64,000 nucleotides of DNA from JBEKTW01 sp963727845 (GTDB lineage Bacteria; Bacteroidota; Ignavibacteria; UBA10030; SZUA-254). Under the pieces are notes generated by a model. It had not been told where the DNA came from. It searched no databases and saw only the letters and a program-made list of their open reading frames with translations. Position 1 is the stretch's first letter. Every line of letters begins with the position of its first letter. The stretch lies in assembly GCA_963727845.1 (NCBI GenBank), contig CAVSHI010000002.1, positions 1-64,000 of the forward strand. Reading direction: 5' to 3'. A program made the translations under genes and the position numbers. Below are positions 48,501 through 59,400 of the stretch, one piece after another.

Positions 48501-51500
48501 TGAACAGCGGCAGCAATACACTCTCGGTGTTTCGGAATGTTATCTCCGGTGCGCCTCCGACGATTTCTTCCTTCTCTCCGACCTCCGGACCAATTGGCAC
48601 AGCGGTCACCATCACAGGCACTAATTTCAATGCCACGGCGAGCAACAACATTGTGTATTTTGGGGCAGTGAAGGCGCCAGTGTCAACTGCCAGCTCAACG
48701 CAGCTGACGGTAACAGTCCCCGTCGGTGCAACTTATGCGCCAATTACTGTTACTGATACGACATCGGGTTTGACTGCATTTTCGAGTGCTCCATTCGTGG
48801 TGACGTTTCCAAGTTCACGGATTATTGATACGACATCCTTTGCTCCAGGGATTGGCTTCACGACGGGAACGGGTCCAGGGGGCATTGCCGTCTGTGATCT
48901 GGACGGGGATGGCAAGCCCGACCTCGTTGTCACAAACACTGGTGGTGGCGGTGGCGCTACTATTTCGGTCTTCAGAAACACAAGCACTCCAGGCTCGATA
49001 TCAGCCGGCTCCTTTGCACCAGGGACACCCTTGACAACGGGAGCGTACCCATTGAGTGTCGCGAACTGTGATTTAGATGGAGACGGCAAACCCGACATCG
49101 TTGTTGTGAACAATAATAGCAATACGCTTTCAGTCTTCAGGAACACAAGCACGCCGGGAAACATTTCCTTTCAGTCCCCAATTGTCATACCGACGGCATC
49201 GGGTCCAGCTCGTATCGCCATAGGCGATCTGGACGGAGACGGCAAACCCGACCTCGTTGTGACAAACATTGATGGTGGCAACGCTGACGGCAATACTGTT
49301 TCAGTATTCAGGAATACAAGCACCCTAGGAAACATTTCCTTTGCACCAAAGGTTGACTTCACAACGGGAGGAACGAACCCAGAGGGTGTCGCGATCTGCG
49401 ATTTGGATGGAGACGGCAGGCCAGACTTGGTTGTCGTGGTCGGGCACAGTGATTCTATTAATGTCTTCAGGAATACAAGCACTCCCGGCTCCATCACGGC
49501 GAAATCTTTTGCCCCGGAGGTTTCTTTCTCGACGGGATTATATCCACTTTTCCTTGCCGTTGGCGACATAGATGGAGACGGCAAGCCCGACATAGTTGTT
49601 ACAAACTCCAGTGGACCTGGCAATGGTGTCTCTAATACTATTTCAGTCTTCAGAAACACAAGCACTCCGGGCTCAATTACTACAAGCTCCTTGGCATCAA
49701 AGGTCGACTTCACGACGGGAATATATCCGTATGCAGTTGCTATGGCTGATGTGGATGGAGACGGCAAGCCCGACATACTTGTGACAAGCAGTTACGATAC
49801 GCTTTCAGTTTTCAGGAACACAAGCGCCCCAGGGTCCATTTCGGCAAGCTCTTTTGCACCGAGAGTTGATTTCACGACGGGATCGGAGCCAGGGAGTATT
49901 GTCATCGGTGATGTGGATGGAGACGGCAAACCTGACATAATAGTAGTTACGCCAAATAACAATACTGTTTCTGTGTTACGGAATACCATCCCCGGTTCGC
50001 TGTCCGCTCCAATCCTTGCCAGCCCGGCAAACGGTTCGACGGGAATCTCGACAAATCCTACACTGATATGGAATGTCTCGACCGGAGCAGCGAGTTATCG
50101 GCTTCAGGTGTCCACGGATTCCATGTTTTCCACGACAACTTATGATACGAGCGGTTTGACGGCAACAGCAAAGAGCATAAATGGTTTGTTATATCAGAGA
50201 AAGTACTACTGGCGGGTGAATGCGACTGGCGGGGCAGGAACGAGCGGATGGTCAACTATTTGGAACTTCACGACGGGAGCAAGTTCGCCAGTGACAGTCA
50301 CATCCCCGAATGGGGGAGAGAATTGGCAGGTCGGCAGCGCTCAAAATATCACGTGGACGAGCAGCAACGTGACCAACGTGAAAATAGAATATACGACGGA
50401 TAATGGATCGTCGTGGAACACGATTGTCGGATCGACCCCGGCATCCGCAGGAAGTTATGGCTGGACCGTTCCGAATACACCTTCGAGCCAATGTCTGGTG
50501 CGGATCAGCGATGCGTCGAATGCAGCTGTAAGCGACGGGTCTGATAATACATTTGTTATCTTCGTGTATGTTACCTCAATTCAATTGTCATACACAATCG
50601 TTTTCGGCGGGACAAATGATATCAGCAATTATCAAATCATTGGTTTGCCCGGTTCAGCAGATCTGCCGCTGGCCAACGTCTTATCCGGCACGCAACCTTA
50701 TGATTGGAATGCTTATTGGGATAACGGTAATGCACAGAACTACCAGATTCAATACGATCAGTCAAACACATTTGATTTTACCCCCGGCAGGGCATTTTGG
50801 ATACTGAGCAAGAATCCATTATCTGTTTCACAGTCTGTTCCCCCCGTGGCATTGGGTGCCAGCGCGGCCTATTCCATATCTCTTCATGACGGATGGAATC
50901 TCATTTCGAATCCCTTCGAAGTCAGCGTGCTATGGAGCCATGTTCAAATAGCAAATATGGGGGTACAGCCGATCTTTTCGTTCGACAAAACGTACTCACA
51001 ACCCGCAACGTTTGATCCGTATACAGGCTATTATTTCTTTAACGCGGGAAATCTCCCGAGTCTGAAGATACCATATCCGGTTTCCAGAGCGTTTCCCAAA
51101 TTATCTCCTGGAGTACAGCACCCGGGCGCAATCAAGAATAATGAGGTCAGACTTGATCTTCTTCAGAATGATAAAGTGATATCGACAGCCATTGTGAAAT
51201 ATGATGCATGCGCATCTGTTTCGTATGATACGAGTGATATCTTTTCACCGCCGGGAGATTTTGAAGCGGCCGGGATCAGTATATGCGAAGGTGCCATGGA
51301 GGGCGCGTATAAATACTTACTGCTCGATGCGAAACCGATGACAGGGACGGGCGATGTAACCGAATTTAAAGTTAAGAACATAACGGGGAAATCGCTGTCC
51401 TTGAGGCCAACGATAGGGGATCAATTTTTCGACAAAGAAATTTACCTCATTGATAAACGACTCAATAGCGGCATAAACCTAAGAACAAATAGTAGTATCA

Positions 51501-51871
51501 GAATCGCGCCGCAGTATGTACGCAGCGATTATCAGCTTGCGGTAGGCCAGGCTGGATATATCGATAAATTGCTGGCTGGTTTGCATCCGACTTCTTTTCA
51601 GGTTTATCAAAATTCACCGAATCCTTTCAACCCAACAACGTCGATCAGGTTTGCGGTGCCGTCCCAGAGTTATGTAAGAGTCGAAATTTTTAATTCGATC
51701 GGCGAATTGATTCAGTTGTTGACCAATCAAGTCCTTCCGACGGGCATTTATGAATATGAATGGAATGCCGGTGGTTTTGCATCCGGCTGCTATTTCTATA
51801 GAGTTACTGCCGTTCCAGACAATGGCAGCAAACCGTTCGTCAACACGAGGAAAATGCTGTTGTTGCGCTGA
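45589..51871 (+). CDS. Giant secreted TIG/FG-GAP propeller protein with T9SS-type tail, one +1 frameshift
   Basis: About 2093 aa when one extra A at 46226/46227 is ignored; the first frame stops at 46257 and the second resumes at VVVVNEAGNSVSVFRN within a repeat, so the join is certain at the protein level. Signal peptide (LLLILFLFFTAQFAPG). There are three modules, each an IPT/TIG domain (SFSPTSGPIG, TVTITGTNFN) plus exactly seven FG-GAP/VCBS repeats with Ca2+-binding DxDGDGKPD loops, 21 in all. A Fn3-like domain and an SPNGGENW-type domain follow, then a less conserved region, and the tail YQNSPNPFNPTTS ending RKMLLLR. Probably a surface adhesin with three integrin-alpha-like propellers. 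REP palindromes end 15 bp before its start, so its promoter may lie within or beyond the REP cluster. Confidence 0.85.
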
Positions 51872-51928
51872 TATTGCGTGAATCATTTTCAATTATTGAA
51901 ATATTTCAAAATTAGCGTAAAGTCCGTC

Positions 51929-52819
51929 ATGTCCAATGTGGTCAACAAAATTGGCTTTGTATTCGTGATATTTTCTTCGCTGACGAATTTCTCTTATTCC
52001 CAGGATACGAAAACGGTGGTCGTGACCGGTAGCTGTCTTTTATCGACAGACATCACTTTTGGAGAGGCAAGAAAGAAGGCTCTGGACGATGCATTTGAGC
52101 GCGCGATAGTTGACGTTGTTGGCGTGAATCTACAATCCGAGACATATCAGTCGAAAGGAGAACAGCTGGGAGACGAAAAGAAATATTTCGACCTATTTTC
52201 CGTTTTCAACCGGTCCGTCTCGTATGGCAAAATCGTTCATCATGAAGTTCTGGAAGACAGCGTCCTGAATGAGACACTCTCATCCGGTCAGACGATCGCG
52301 CGGGTGAGACTGAAGGTCAGGTGTGAGGTGGCAAAGGAAAATTCTGCACCCGATCCCTCGTTCCAACTGAAAATGAGCCTGAATCAGGATGTATTTTATG
52401 ATCGCGGGGCGCTGGAGAATAATGATGAAATCATTATCGGGCTTGAAACCACGCAGGATGCTTATCTCACGCTCTTTGGAATCTCGAATGATTCAGTACG
52501 AGTGCTCTTCCCGAATCAAATCACGACGGCAAATAGGTTTGTGAGGGGTGAATCCCTGGAATTTCCGTCTAAGAACATGCGGGATGTCGGACTCCATTTT
52601 CGCGTCGAAACCGCGAAAGGGGAAAAGCGTTCAAGTGAAATGGTGCTCGCGATCGCTACAAAAGATTCGGTCCCTTTTTCCGCGGGAAAGATCGTTGGGG
52701 AAACCGGTGTTGTTCCCACGTATCGGGCCGCTGTCGATGAGCTCAACCAGTGGCTTTGCCGGATAGCTCCTGAGCGGAGAACGGAATCGTATCAAATCTA
52801 TGAGATCAGAAAAAAATAA
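51929..52819 (+). CDS. Secreted DUF4384 protein
   Basis: 296 aa from the ATG at 51929, chosen for its signal peptide (IGFVFVIFSSLTNFSYSQ); the frame extends back to 51878. Residues about 25-140 resemble the LPP20/SIMPL-like domain that often precedes DUF4384 (TVVVTGSCLLSTDITFGEARKKALDDAFERA begins it). DUF4384 follows with LTLFGISNDSVRVLFPN. DUF4384 proteins commonly sit in operons with caspase-like proteases and related signalling proteins. Here it comes 57 bp after the TIG/FG-GAP gene, on the same strand as the 42702 caspase and separated from it by the REP island, so it may once have been part of that locus (inference). Confidence 0.75.
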   Translation: MSNVVNKIGFVFVIFSSLTNFSYSQDTKTVVVTGSCLLSTDITFGEARKKALDDAFERAIVDVVGVNLQSETYQSKGEQLGDEKKYFDLFSVFNRSVSYGKIVHHEVLEDSVLNETLSSGQTIARVRLKVRCEVAKENSAPDPSFQLKMSLNQDVFYDRGALENNDEIIIGLETTQDAYLTLFGISNDSVRVLFPNQITTANRFVRGESLEFPSKNMRDVGLHFRVETAKGEKRSSEMVLAIATKDSVPFSAGKIVGETGVVPTYRAAVDELNQWLCRIAPERRTESYQIYEIRKK

Positions 52820-52868
52820 ACTGGTTGTTTAACGGGAGCATCATAGCTGCTTTGCGATTCAAGATGGT

Positions 52869-53025
52869 ATGATCGGAATCACGGTTTCGCACTATAAGAT
52901 CCCTGGAAGTTAGGCGAGGGAGGCATGGGTATAGTTTACCGTGCCCATGACACTAAACTTGACCGGGTTGTCGCTATGAAATTCTCACCCTCATCCCTTA
53001 CTGCCGATCCGGAGTTCGAAACAAG
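52869..53025 (+). pseudogene. Ser/Thr protein kinase N-terminal remnant
   Basis: MIGITVSHYKI followed, after small indels near 52905-52920, by GEGGMGIVYRAHDTKLDRVVAMKF. This is the start of a bacterial Hanks-type kinase: Gly-rich loop GxGGMGxVY, then the VAxK lysine. It is broken by a frame change between the two segments and then runs out into an unrelated repeat. No kinase catalytic loop (HRD/DFG) follows anywhere nearby. Confidence 0.75.
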
Positions 53026-53117
53026 CAACCTGCAGTATCCGGAGCGCTGCGCTTTTGCCGACACGATGCGTTACTCCGGAAAAGCGATACTACAGGTTGT
53101 CATCCGGGCCTTTGGGC

Positions 53118-53245
53118 AGATCCCGATCATTCCAACCCTCCCCCTCATTCCAATTATCCCCATCGCTCCGATAATCCCCGGCCAAGAAGTGATCCTTCCA
53201 ATGATTCCAATAATCCCTTTCATCCCAATCATACCAAGTCCGTTT
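53118..53245. repeat. Low-complexity ATTCCAATNATCCC tandem repeat
   Basis: About 128 bp of degenerate 9-mer/15-mer units (ATTCCAAT, ATCCC, ATCATTCC) that encode IPIIP in one frame and W/D/N-rich runs on the other strand. The open frames crossing it are artefacts of the repeat. It lies in the 671-bp interval 52820-53490 with the kinase remnant and the 53320 element. Confidence 0.7.
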
Positions 53246-53319
53246 TCTGCGAAGGAGGGTGAATGGGAGTATATAAATGAGGGTATGTCCGTTGTTACAC
53301 CCCGAAACCAACATGTCTT

Positions 53320-53334
53320 AATCAGACTAAAAAG
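53320..53334 (+). promoter_or_regulatory. AATCAGACTAAAAAG element upstream of the 53491 gene
   Basis: Fifteen bases identical to 3250-3264 and, for 14 of them, to 10219-10232. Here the TTGACA is replaced (GTCTTA), so promoter function is uncertain, but the conserved block suggests a shared regulator site or a degraded copy of the same promoter. Confidence 0.5.
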
Positions 53335-53490
53335 GCTGAAGAATATAACGCTGGAAACGAGGATTCGACGATCTGTTTGATCTCATGTGATGCTTGCATA
53401 ATGGGTTCGTTGTCGAATTCAAATGCGTCTGAATAGATCCTCTGGAGCAGACGACGCACAAATTTACGGTTTAGCAGAGAGGGATAGATC

Positions 53491-56400
53491 ATGAAAGCAT
53501 CAAAACGTCATTGCAGGCCTGAGCGCAATCAAACTGAAACCTGCCCGCTCGCCGATGTCCCGAAAGACGGTACTAAGGCGAGCCCGCCGCACCAAAGTTG
53601 TGCTGTGGGCAGGCGGGCAATCCGATCATGCCAAGCGGATCCCCAGTGGTATGCCGCATTGGATGGACGTCCCCCTGGGGCGGGATTCAGGCTGAAGCGG
53701 ATTTGCTTTTCCCTCCTCGCATTATTCATTATTCATTGTTCATTGGCTAGTGCCCAGGTCTCATCCGTCTCTCCCGCCCAAAACGCTCTCGCCGTCTCGC
53801 CGGCAACAGCCATCCAGGTGACATTCACCACGGCGATGGATACGACCACGTTCAAGGACACGAGTTCATTCATCGTTTCGGGTAACGTGAGTGGGCGGCA
53901 TCGGGGGACGTTTGCCTATTCTGGCGGACATACGGTTGTCACATTTACACCGACCGTGGCGTTCAAAAGAGGCGAGGTTGTAACGGCTGACCTCACGAAG
54001 AAGATCAAAGCTGCCGGGGGTGGTACGCTAACCCCATTTGTGTGGCAATTTACGGTCGCAGTCCTTCCCTCGAGCGGCACATTTCTCCCAAAGGTGGACT
54101 ATGCAACCACCCCTAATTCCCCGAGTGGCGTGTTCCTGAGGGATGTCAATGGGGATGGGTGGAGTGATGTGGTCATCGGATACAACTATGGCTCGGTGAT
54201 TTCAGTTCTTCTGAACAACGGCGATGGTACTTTCGGGTCAAGGGTAGATTACACGGCCGGATCTGGTCCGTATCTGCCCTTCGTCAGTGATGTCAATGGT
54301 GATGGGTATGGCGATATCGTTGTCGCGAATGGCGGCTCAAACACAGTCTCAGTCTTGATGAACAATGGTGATGGTACATTCGCCACTAAGGTGGATTACG
54401 CAACTGGAAACTCTCCCAACATGGCCATTGTCGCCGATCTGAATGGCGATGGCTATGGTGACATCATTGTGGCCAAAGGCTCCTCCCCGACTTTTTTGGT
54501 TCTCATGAACAACGGTGACGGAACATTTGCACCAGGGGTGGAATACCCAACCGGACAAACACCGGTGTTTGTCTGCGCGAGTGACCTCAATGGCGACGGC
54601 TATGCCGATATTGTCACGGCCAATTATTATGCGCGTACTGTCTCGGTATTGATGAATAACGGCGATGGAACATTTGCACCGAAAGTGGATTACGGAGCGG
54701 CCGGCTACACTACAAGTGTGTATGTGAGCGACGTTAATGCCGACGGGTATGCAGACATCGTGGCAGCAAATTCTTCTCCCTGGGTTTCGGTACTGAAGAA
54801 CAAAGGCGACGGCACGTTCGCTCCAAAGGTCGATTACGCAACGGGCGGTGGGCAGGGGGCAAGCGGTTGGGGAATTTGCGTGAGCGACGTCGACGGGGAT
54901 GGATACGGTGACATCGTTGTAGGCAACTATTCCACCAATACTGTTTCAGTCTTGAGAAACAATGGGGACGGGACGTTTGCCAAAAACGTAGACTACCCGA
55001 CAGGAGCTGATCCGGAGGTGGCTCTTGTGGGAGACATATATAATAATGGATACGGTGACATAGTTGTCGCGAACTTCGCTGCGAACACGGTTTCTATATT
55101 GAAGCACATCGTTAATGATGCCTATCCGACCGCTTGTTCTCCCGTAACAGCATCGGTGCTCACAAGCTCGCCGATCGCCATATCAGCGACAGTGGAAAAC
55201 ATTTCACCGACAGCAAAAACCTTCAATGTGCTTGCTCAGGTGGACACGGCTAACGGCAATTTCGGTTCTCCGGTTTTCACAAATACGCAAACAGTTGCGT
55301 CGCTTGGTAGCAATTTGACCTCAGGGGTTTCATTCGGCAATTGGGCACCGACAGGCAATGGCCAATACAAGTTGCGCGTGATTTGCCAATTGCCGGAGGA
55401 TGAGAACCGCCTGAATGACACAATAGTAACGGTCTTCAGTGTCCTCATTCCCTCACAACCCGCGCTTGTAGTTTACGAGAGCCTGGCGAAGGGTGGGCAG
55501 GCGGTCATGAATGCCCTGACCAGCAAGGGTTACACGTATGATGTGTTGAAAAAGTTGACAGACATTCAGTTCTCTTTGACGAGTTGGCAGAAAATCGTGT
55601 GGGTCGCAGGGCAGGATTCGGGAATCTCGAATACAAACGCGGACAGTCTTCTAACCTTCCTTAACGCAGGAGGGAGACTGCTCCTTCTCGGCAATCAGCT
55701 TGCCGACTCGCAATCGAATGATGCCCCCACCACATGGCGGGCAATGCTCACGCGCCAGTACCTGGGCATTAATTGGGTTGGTAATATTACCTCGAACCTG
55801 AGTGTCGGCGGGGTTCCGGGAGATTCCGTGGGCAATGGTCTATCCTTCAGCCTTGGGATCGGGAGCGGGAATAAGGAAAAGACGACGAGGGCGGGAAACT
55901 TCAGACTTCTGGATTCTATCATGACCTATGGCTCAGGAGGCACCGCAGGCTGGAAACGCGACAAAGGAAAATACAGTCCCTCGGCAAATCCGACGTATAA
56001 AATCGTCTACGGAGGATTCGCGATCCAGAGTGCCTCTCCGAGCGACATGGCGGCCCAGTTCATCGACCAGTCAATGCGATGGCTGGGGAGTCCAAACTAC
56101 ATTCTTCCAATGGTCGTGAGCGTCAATCCATCGCCGAATTCCCTAAACGCACTGCCCTCGGCAACCATCCAGGTTACTTTCAACAAGATGATGATGATAG
56201 GCTCAATTGTCGATACAACGTCGCTTATCGTTACCGGCAAGCTTTCGGGGCGGCATCGCGGCACGTTTTCTTTCAGCAATAGTGATACAGTTGTAGCATT
56301 TACTCCTGCGACCGCATTCAAAAGAGCAGAGTTTGTCACGGTCGACGTTTCCAGCAACATCAAGGATTCAAACGGAATAAGACTGACTCCGTATGTCTCG

Positions 56401-59400
56401 ACGTTTACCATCGCATCCAACCCCAGCGATGGCATCTTCAGGGCGGCAACCAACTATCCTACAGGGAATTCCCCTATTTCAGCAGCGATCGGGGACGTCA
56501 ACTGCGATGGGCTAGGCGACATTATTGTGGCAAACGAAGTCTCGTCGACCATTTCGATACTGAAGAACAACGGTGACGGTACATTTGCGGGAAAGGTTGA
56601 CTATACAACAGGCAATTCCCCGTATGCCGGATGCGTTGCGGACATCAACGGTGATGGATATCCAGATGTTGTGGTAGCGAATAATAATGCCAATTCGGTG
56701 GCGGTTTTGAAAAACAACGGAGACGGGACCTTTGCCTCTCCAGTGAATTATGCAACGGGTGTACAACCCCGCTCAGTTTACATCAGTGACATCGATGGGG
56801 ACGGATACAATGACATTGTGGTTGCGAACTTCGCTGGTTCGGTATCAGTCCTACGGAATAACGGCAATGGGACTTTTGCCGCGAACGTGGAATATCCGAC
56901 GGGCGCAAACCCTTACGGCGTTTACGTGAGCGACATAAATGGCGATGGATTTGGCGATATCGTAACAGTGAACATAGGTTCTACCACCGTGTCGGTATTA
57001 ATGAACAACGGCGATGGGACATTTGCCCCAAAGGTGGACTATCCTACGGGCGACTCGCCCTATGCGGTATGCGTAGGCGATCTGAACGGGGACGGGTATG
57101 GAGACATCGTTGTTACGAGCCTGAGTTCGAATACAGTGTCGGTGCTGATGAACAATGGCAATGGCACATTTGCCTCGAAAGTGGACTATGGAACCGGATC
57201 GTATCCACAATCAGTGTTTGTAAGTGACATCAATGGTGACGGACACGAAGACATCATCGTAGGAAACGGCAAAGTCAACTCCGTTTCGGTCCTGAAGAAC
57301 AACGGTGATGGTACATTTGCAAACAAGGTGGATTACGCAACGCAAAGTCGCACGTACTCCATAGCTGTAGGCGACATCAACGGCGATGGCTATGGAGACA
57401 TCGTGGTGGCAAACTGCGACTCCAACTCCGTATCGGTTTTGAAAAATGTGAATTCCGCAGCCATCATATCCGGCCAGGCGTACAACGACCTGAATGGAAA
57501 TGGGATAAAGGATGCGGGCGAGCCGGGCCTCCAGAACTGGAAGATCAGACTAACCGGCACCAAAGCAGACTCTCAACTCACCGACATCAACGGCAACTAC
57601 AGTTTCACAAGAGTCCAGCCTGGTTCCTATACGATCAGCGAAGATGCTGAGAGTGGGTGGATAACTACGCAGCCATCCAGCGGGAACTACTCTGCGACAG
57701 TTGGTGCAGGCGATTCTTTATTGGGAAAAAACTTTGGCAACTTCCAGCTTGGCACAATCAGCGGTAAAATATACAACGACGCCTTGCAGGATAGCAGCGT
57801 GGCAGGGGATTCCACGCTCAACGGTTGGGTTGTGAGACTGTATAAAGGAAGCATACTGCAATCTGAGGCGACAACTCATGACAGTGGCTACTATTCGTTC
57901 ACGGGGCTCACGGTGGGCACGTATACAGTGGAGGAGAGCCTTCAGACCGGTTGGATCCAGACGTATCCGAGAATCGGGTCTCCGGGGGTGGGCACGACCA
58001 CATTTGGCGTCAACGCCGGTCCCAAGACCGACTCTGTGACGGTCACCTCCGGAACAATAGCCAATGGCGAGAATTTCGGGAATTTCTACCCCATCACGGT
58101 CACTGTCAGGAAGTTCGAGGACTGGGACGGTGTGATGGGGACGGCGGGAGACCGTGCAGCCAAACCGTGGGGCCTGAAGCTCTACAGGGATTCGGTGAGT
58201 TCGGTCAGCCTCCTTGGCTCGGTGGGATCAAACACTCAACTTGTCGTCTCCGACCTTCTTCCGCGTACGTACATCGCTGTGGAAGCAGACAGCTCTGGCT
58301 GGACCCATGTCGGAAAAGTGGTCAACGGTATCCCCCTGGCATCGCCGGTCTCTGCTGATACCTTTACCATGACCAGAGGGCAATCCCGCGTTGTGGATTT
58401 CATCAACTTCCATCCAAGAATTGAGGTAAGGAAATTCGTAGACGCAGACGGCAGTCTTTCGACAACGGCCGACCGGGCCTCGAAAAAATGGAGTCTGTTG
58501 CTGTACCAGAATACCGTGTCGTCGGGAAACCTCATCTCGCAGGTTTCTTCCGCCGAATCCCTCAGTGTGTACACCCCAGCATCTGGCACCTACATTGCGG
58601 TGGAGGCAGATAGCGCCGGCTGGACTCACCTTGGAAAAATCCGGAACGCTATTCCAGACAGTGGATCAGTCAATGCCGATACCATCAGCTATGCAAGCGG
58701 TCAGCTCTATGATGTGGATTTCGTAAACTTCAATCCCAACACGGTCGTCGTGCGAAAACTGAAGGACGCAGACGGCTATTTTGGTACCGCAGCCGACCGC
58801 ACGTTCAAGAAATGGAATCTCTCCCTTTACAAAGGCACCGTCAACGTCGGGCATCTGGTGCAATCTATAGCGTCCTCGGAAAGCCTCACGGTGACAGGTC
58901 TCGGCAACGGTGTCTATATTGCCGTTGAAGCCGACAGTTCAGGGTGGTACCATATCGGAAAGATTCGTAATGGCGCATCATTGCAGGGATCGTATCCTGC
59001 GGACACGTTTGCCGTCTGTGGTGGACAGAAAGTTGTTGTCGATTTTGTCAATACACAGCCCACAGTGACCGTGAGAAAGCTCATGGATGCTGACGGCAAT
59101 TTCAATACAACAAATGATCGCACTCCGATTCCATGGACACTCTCGCTCTACCGTGGTTCAATCGCACCGGGGAATGTCGTGACGCCTTCTGTTTCGCAAC
59201 GTGATAGCCTGATCTTTTATGGCTTGTCAGCGGGCACGTATATAGCATTCGAGTCCGATAGCGTCGGTTGGAGACATGTGGGCACCATTCTCGATGGTGT
59301 GGGCAATGCAAATACCGCAGACATCATCACATTTAACATTGTTGGGAACGAATCTCATATCTGCGACTTTGTGAACTCGTCACTCGGCAATGTCACCGTA

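Noticed and set aside
53118..53245. Possible CRISPR or minisatellite with function
   Set aside because: The units are short and degenerate with no spacers; treated as low-complexity repeat.
52925..53380. 151-codon frame rich in IPIIP
   Set aside because: It joins a broken kinase fragment to a simple tandem repeat; no coherent protein is likely.
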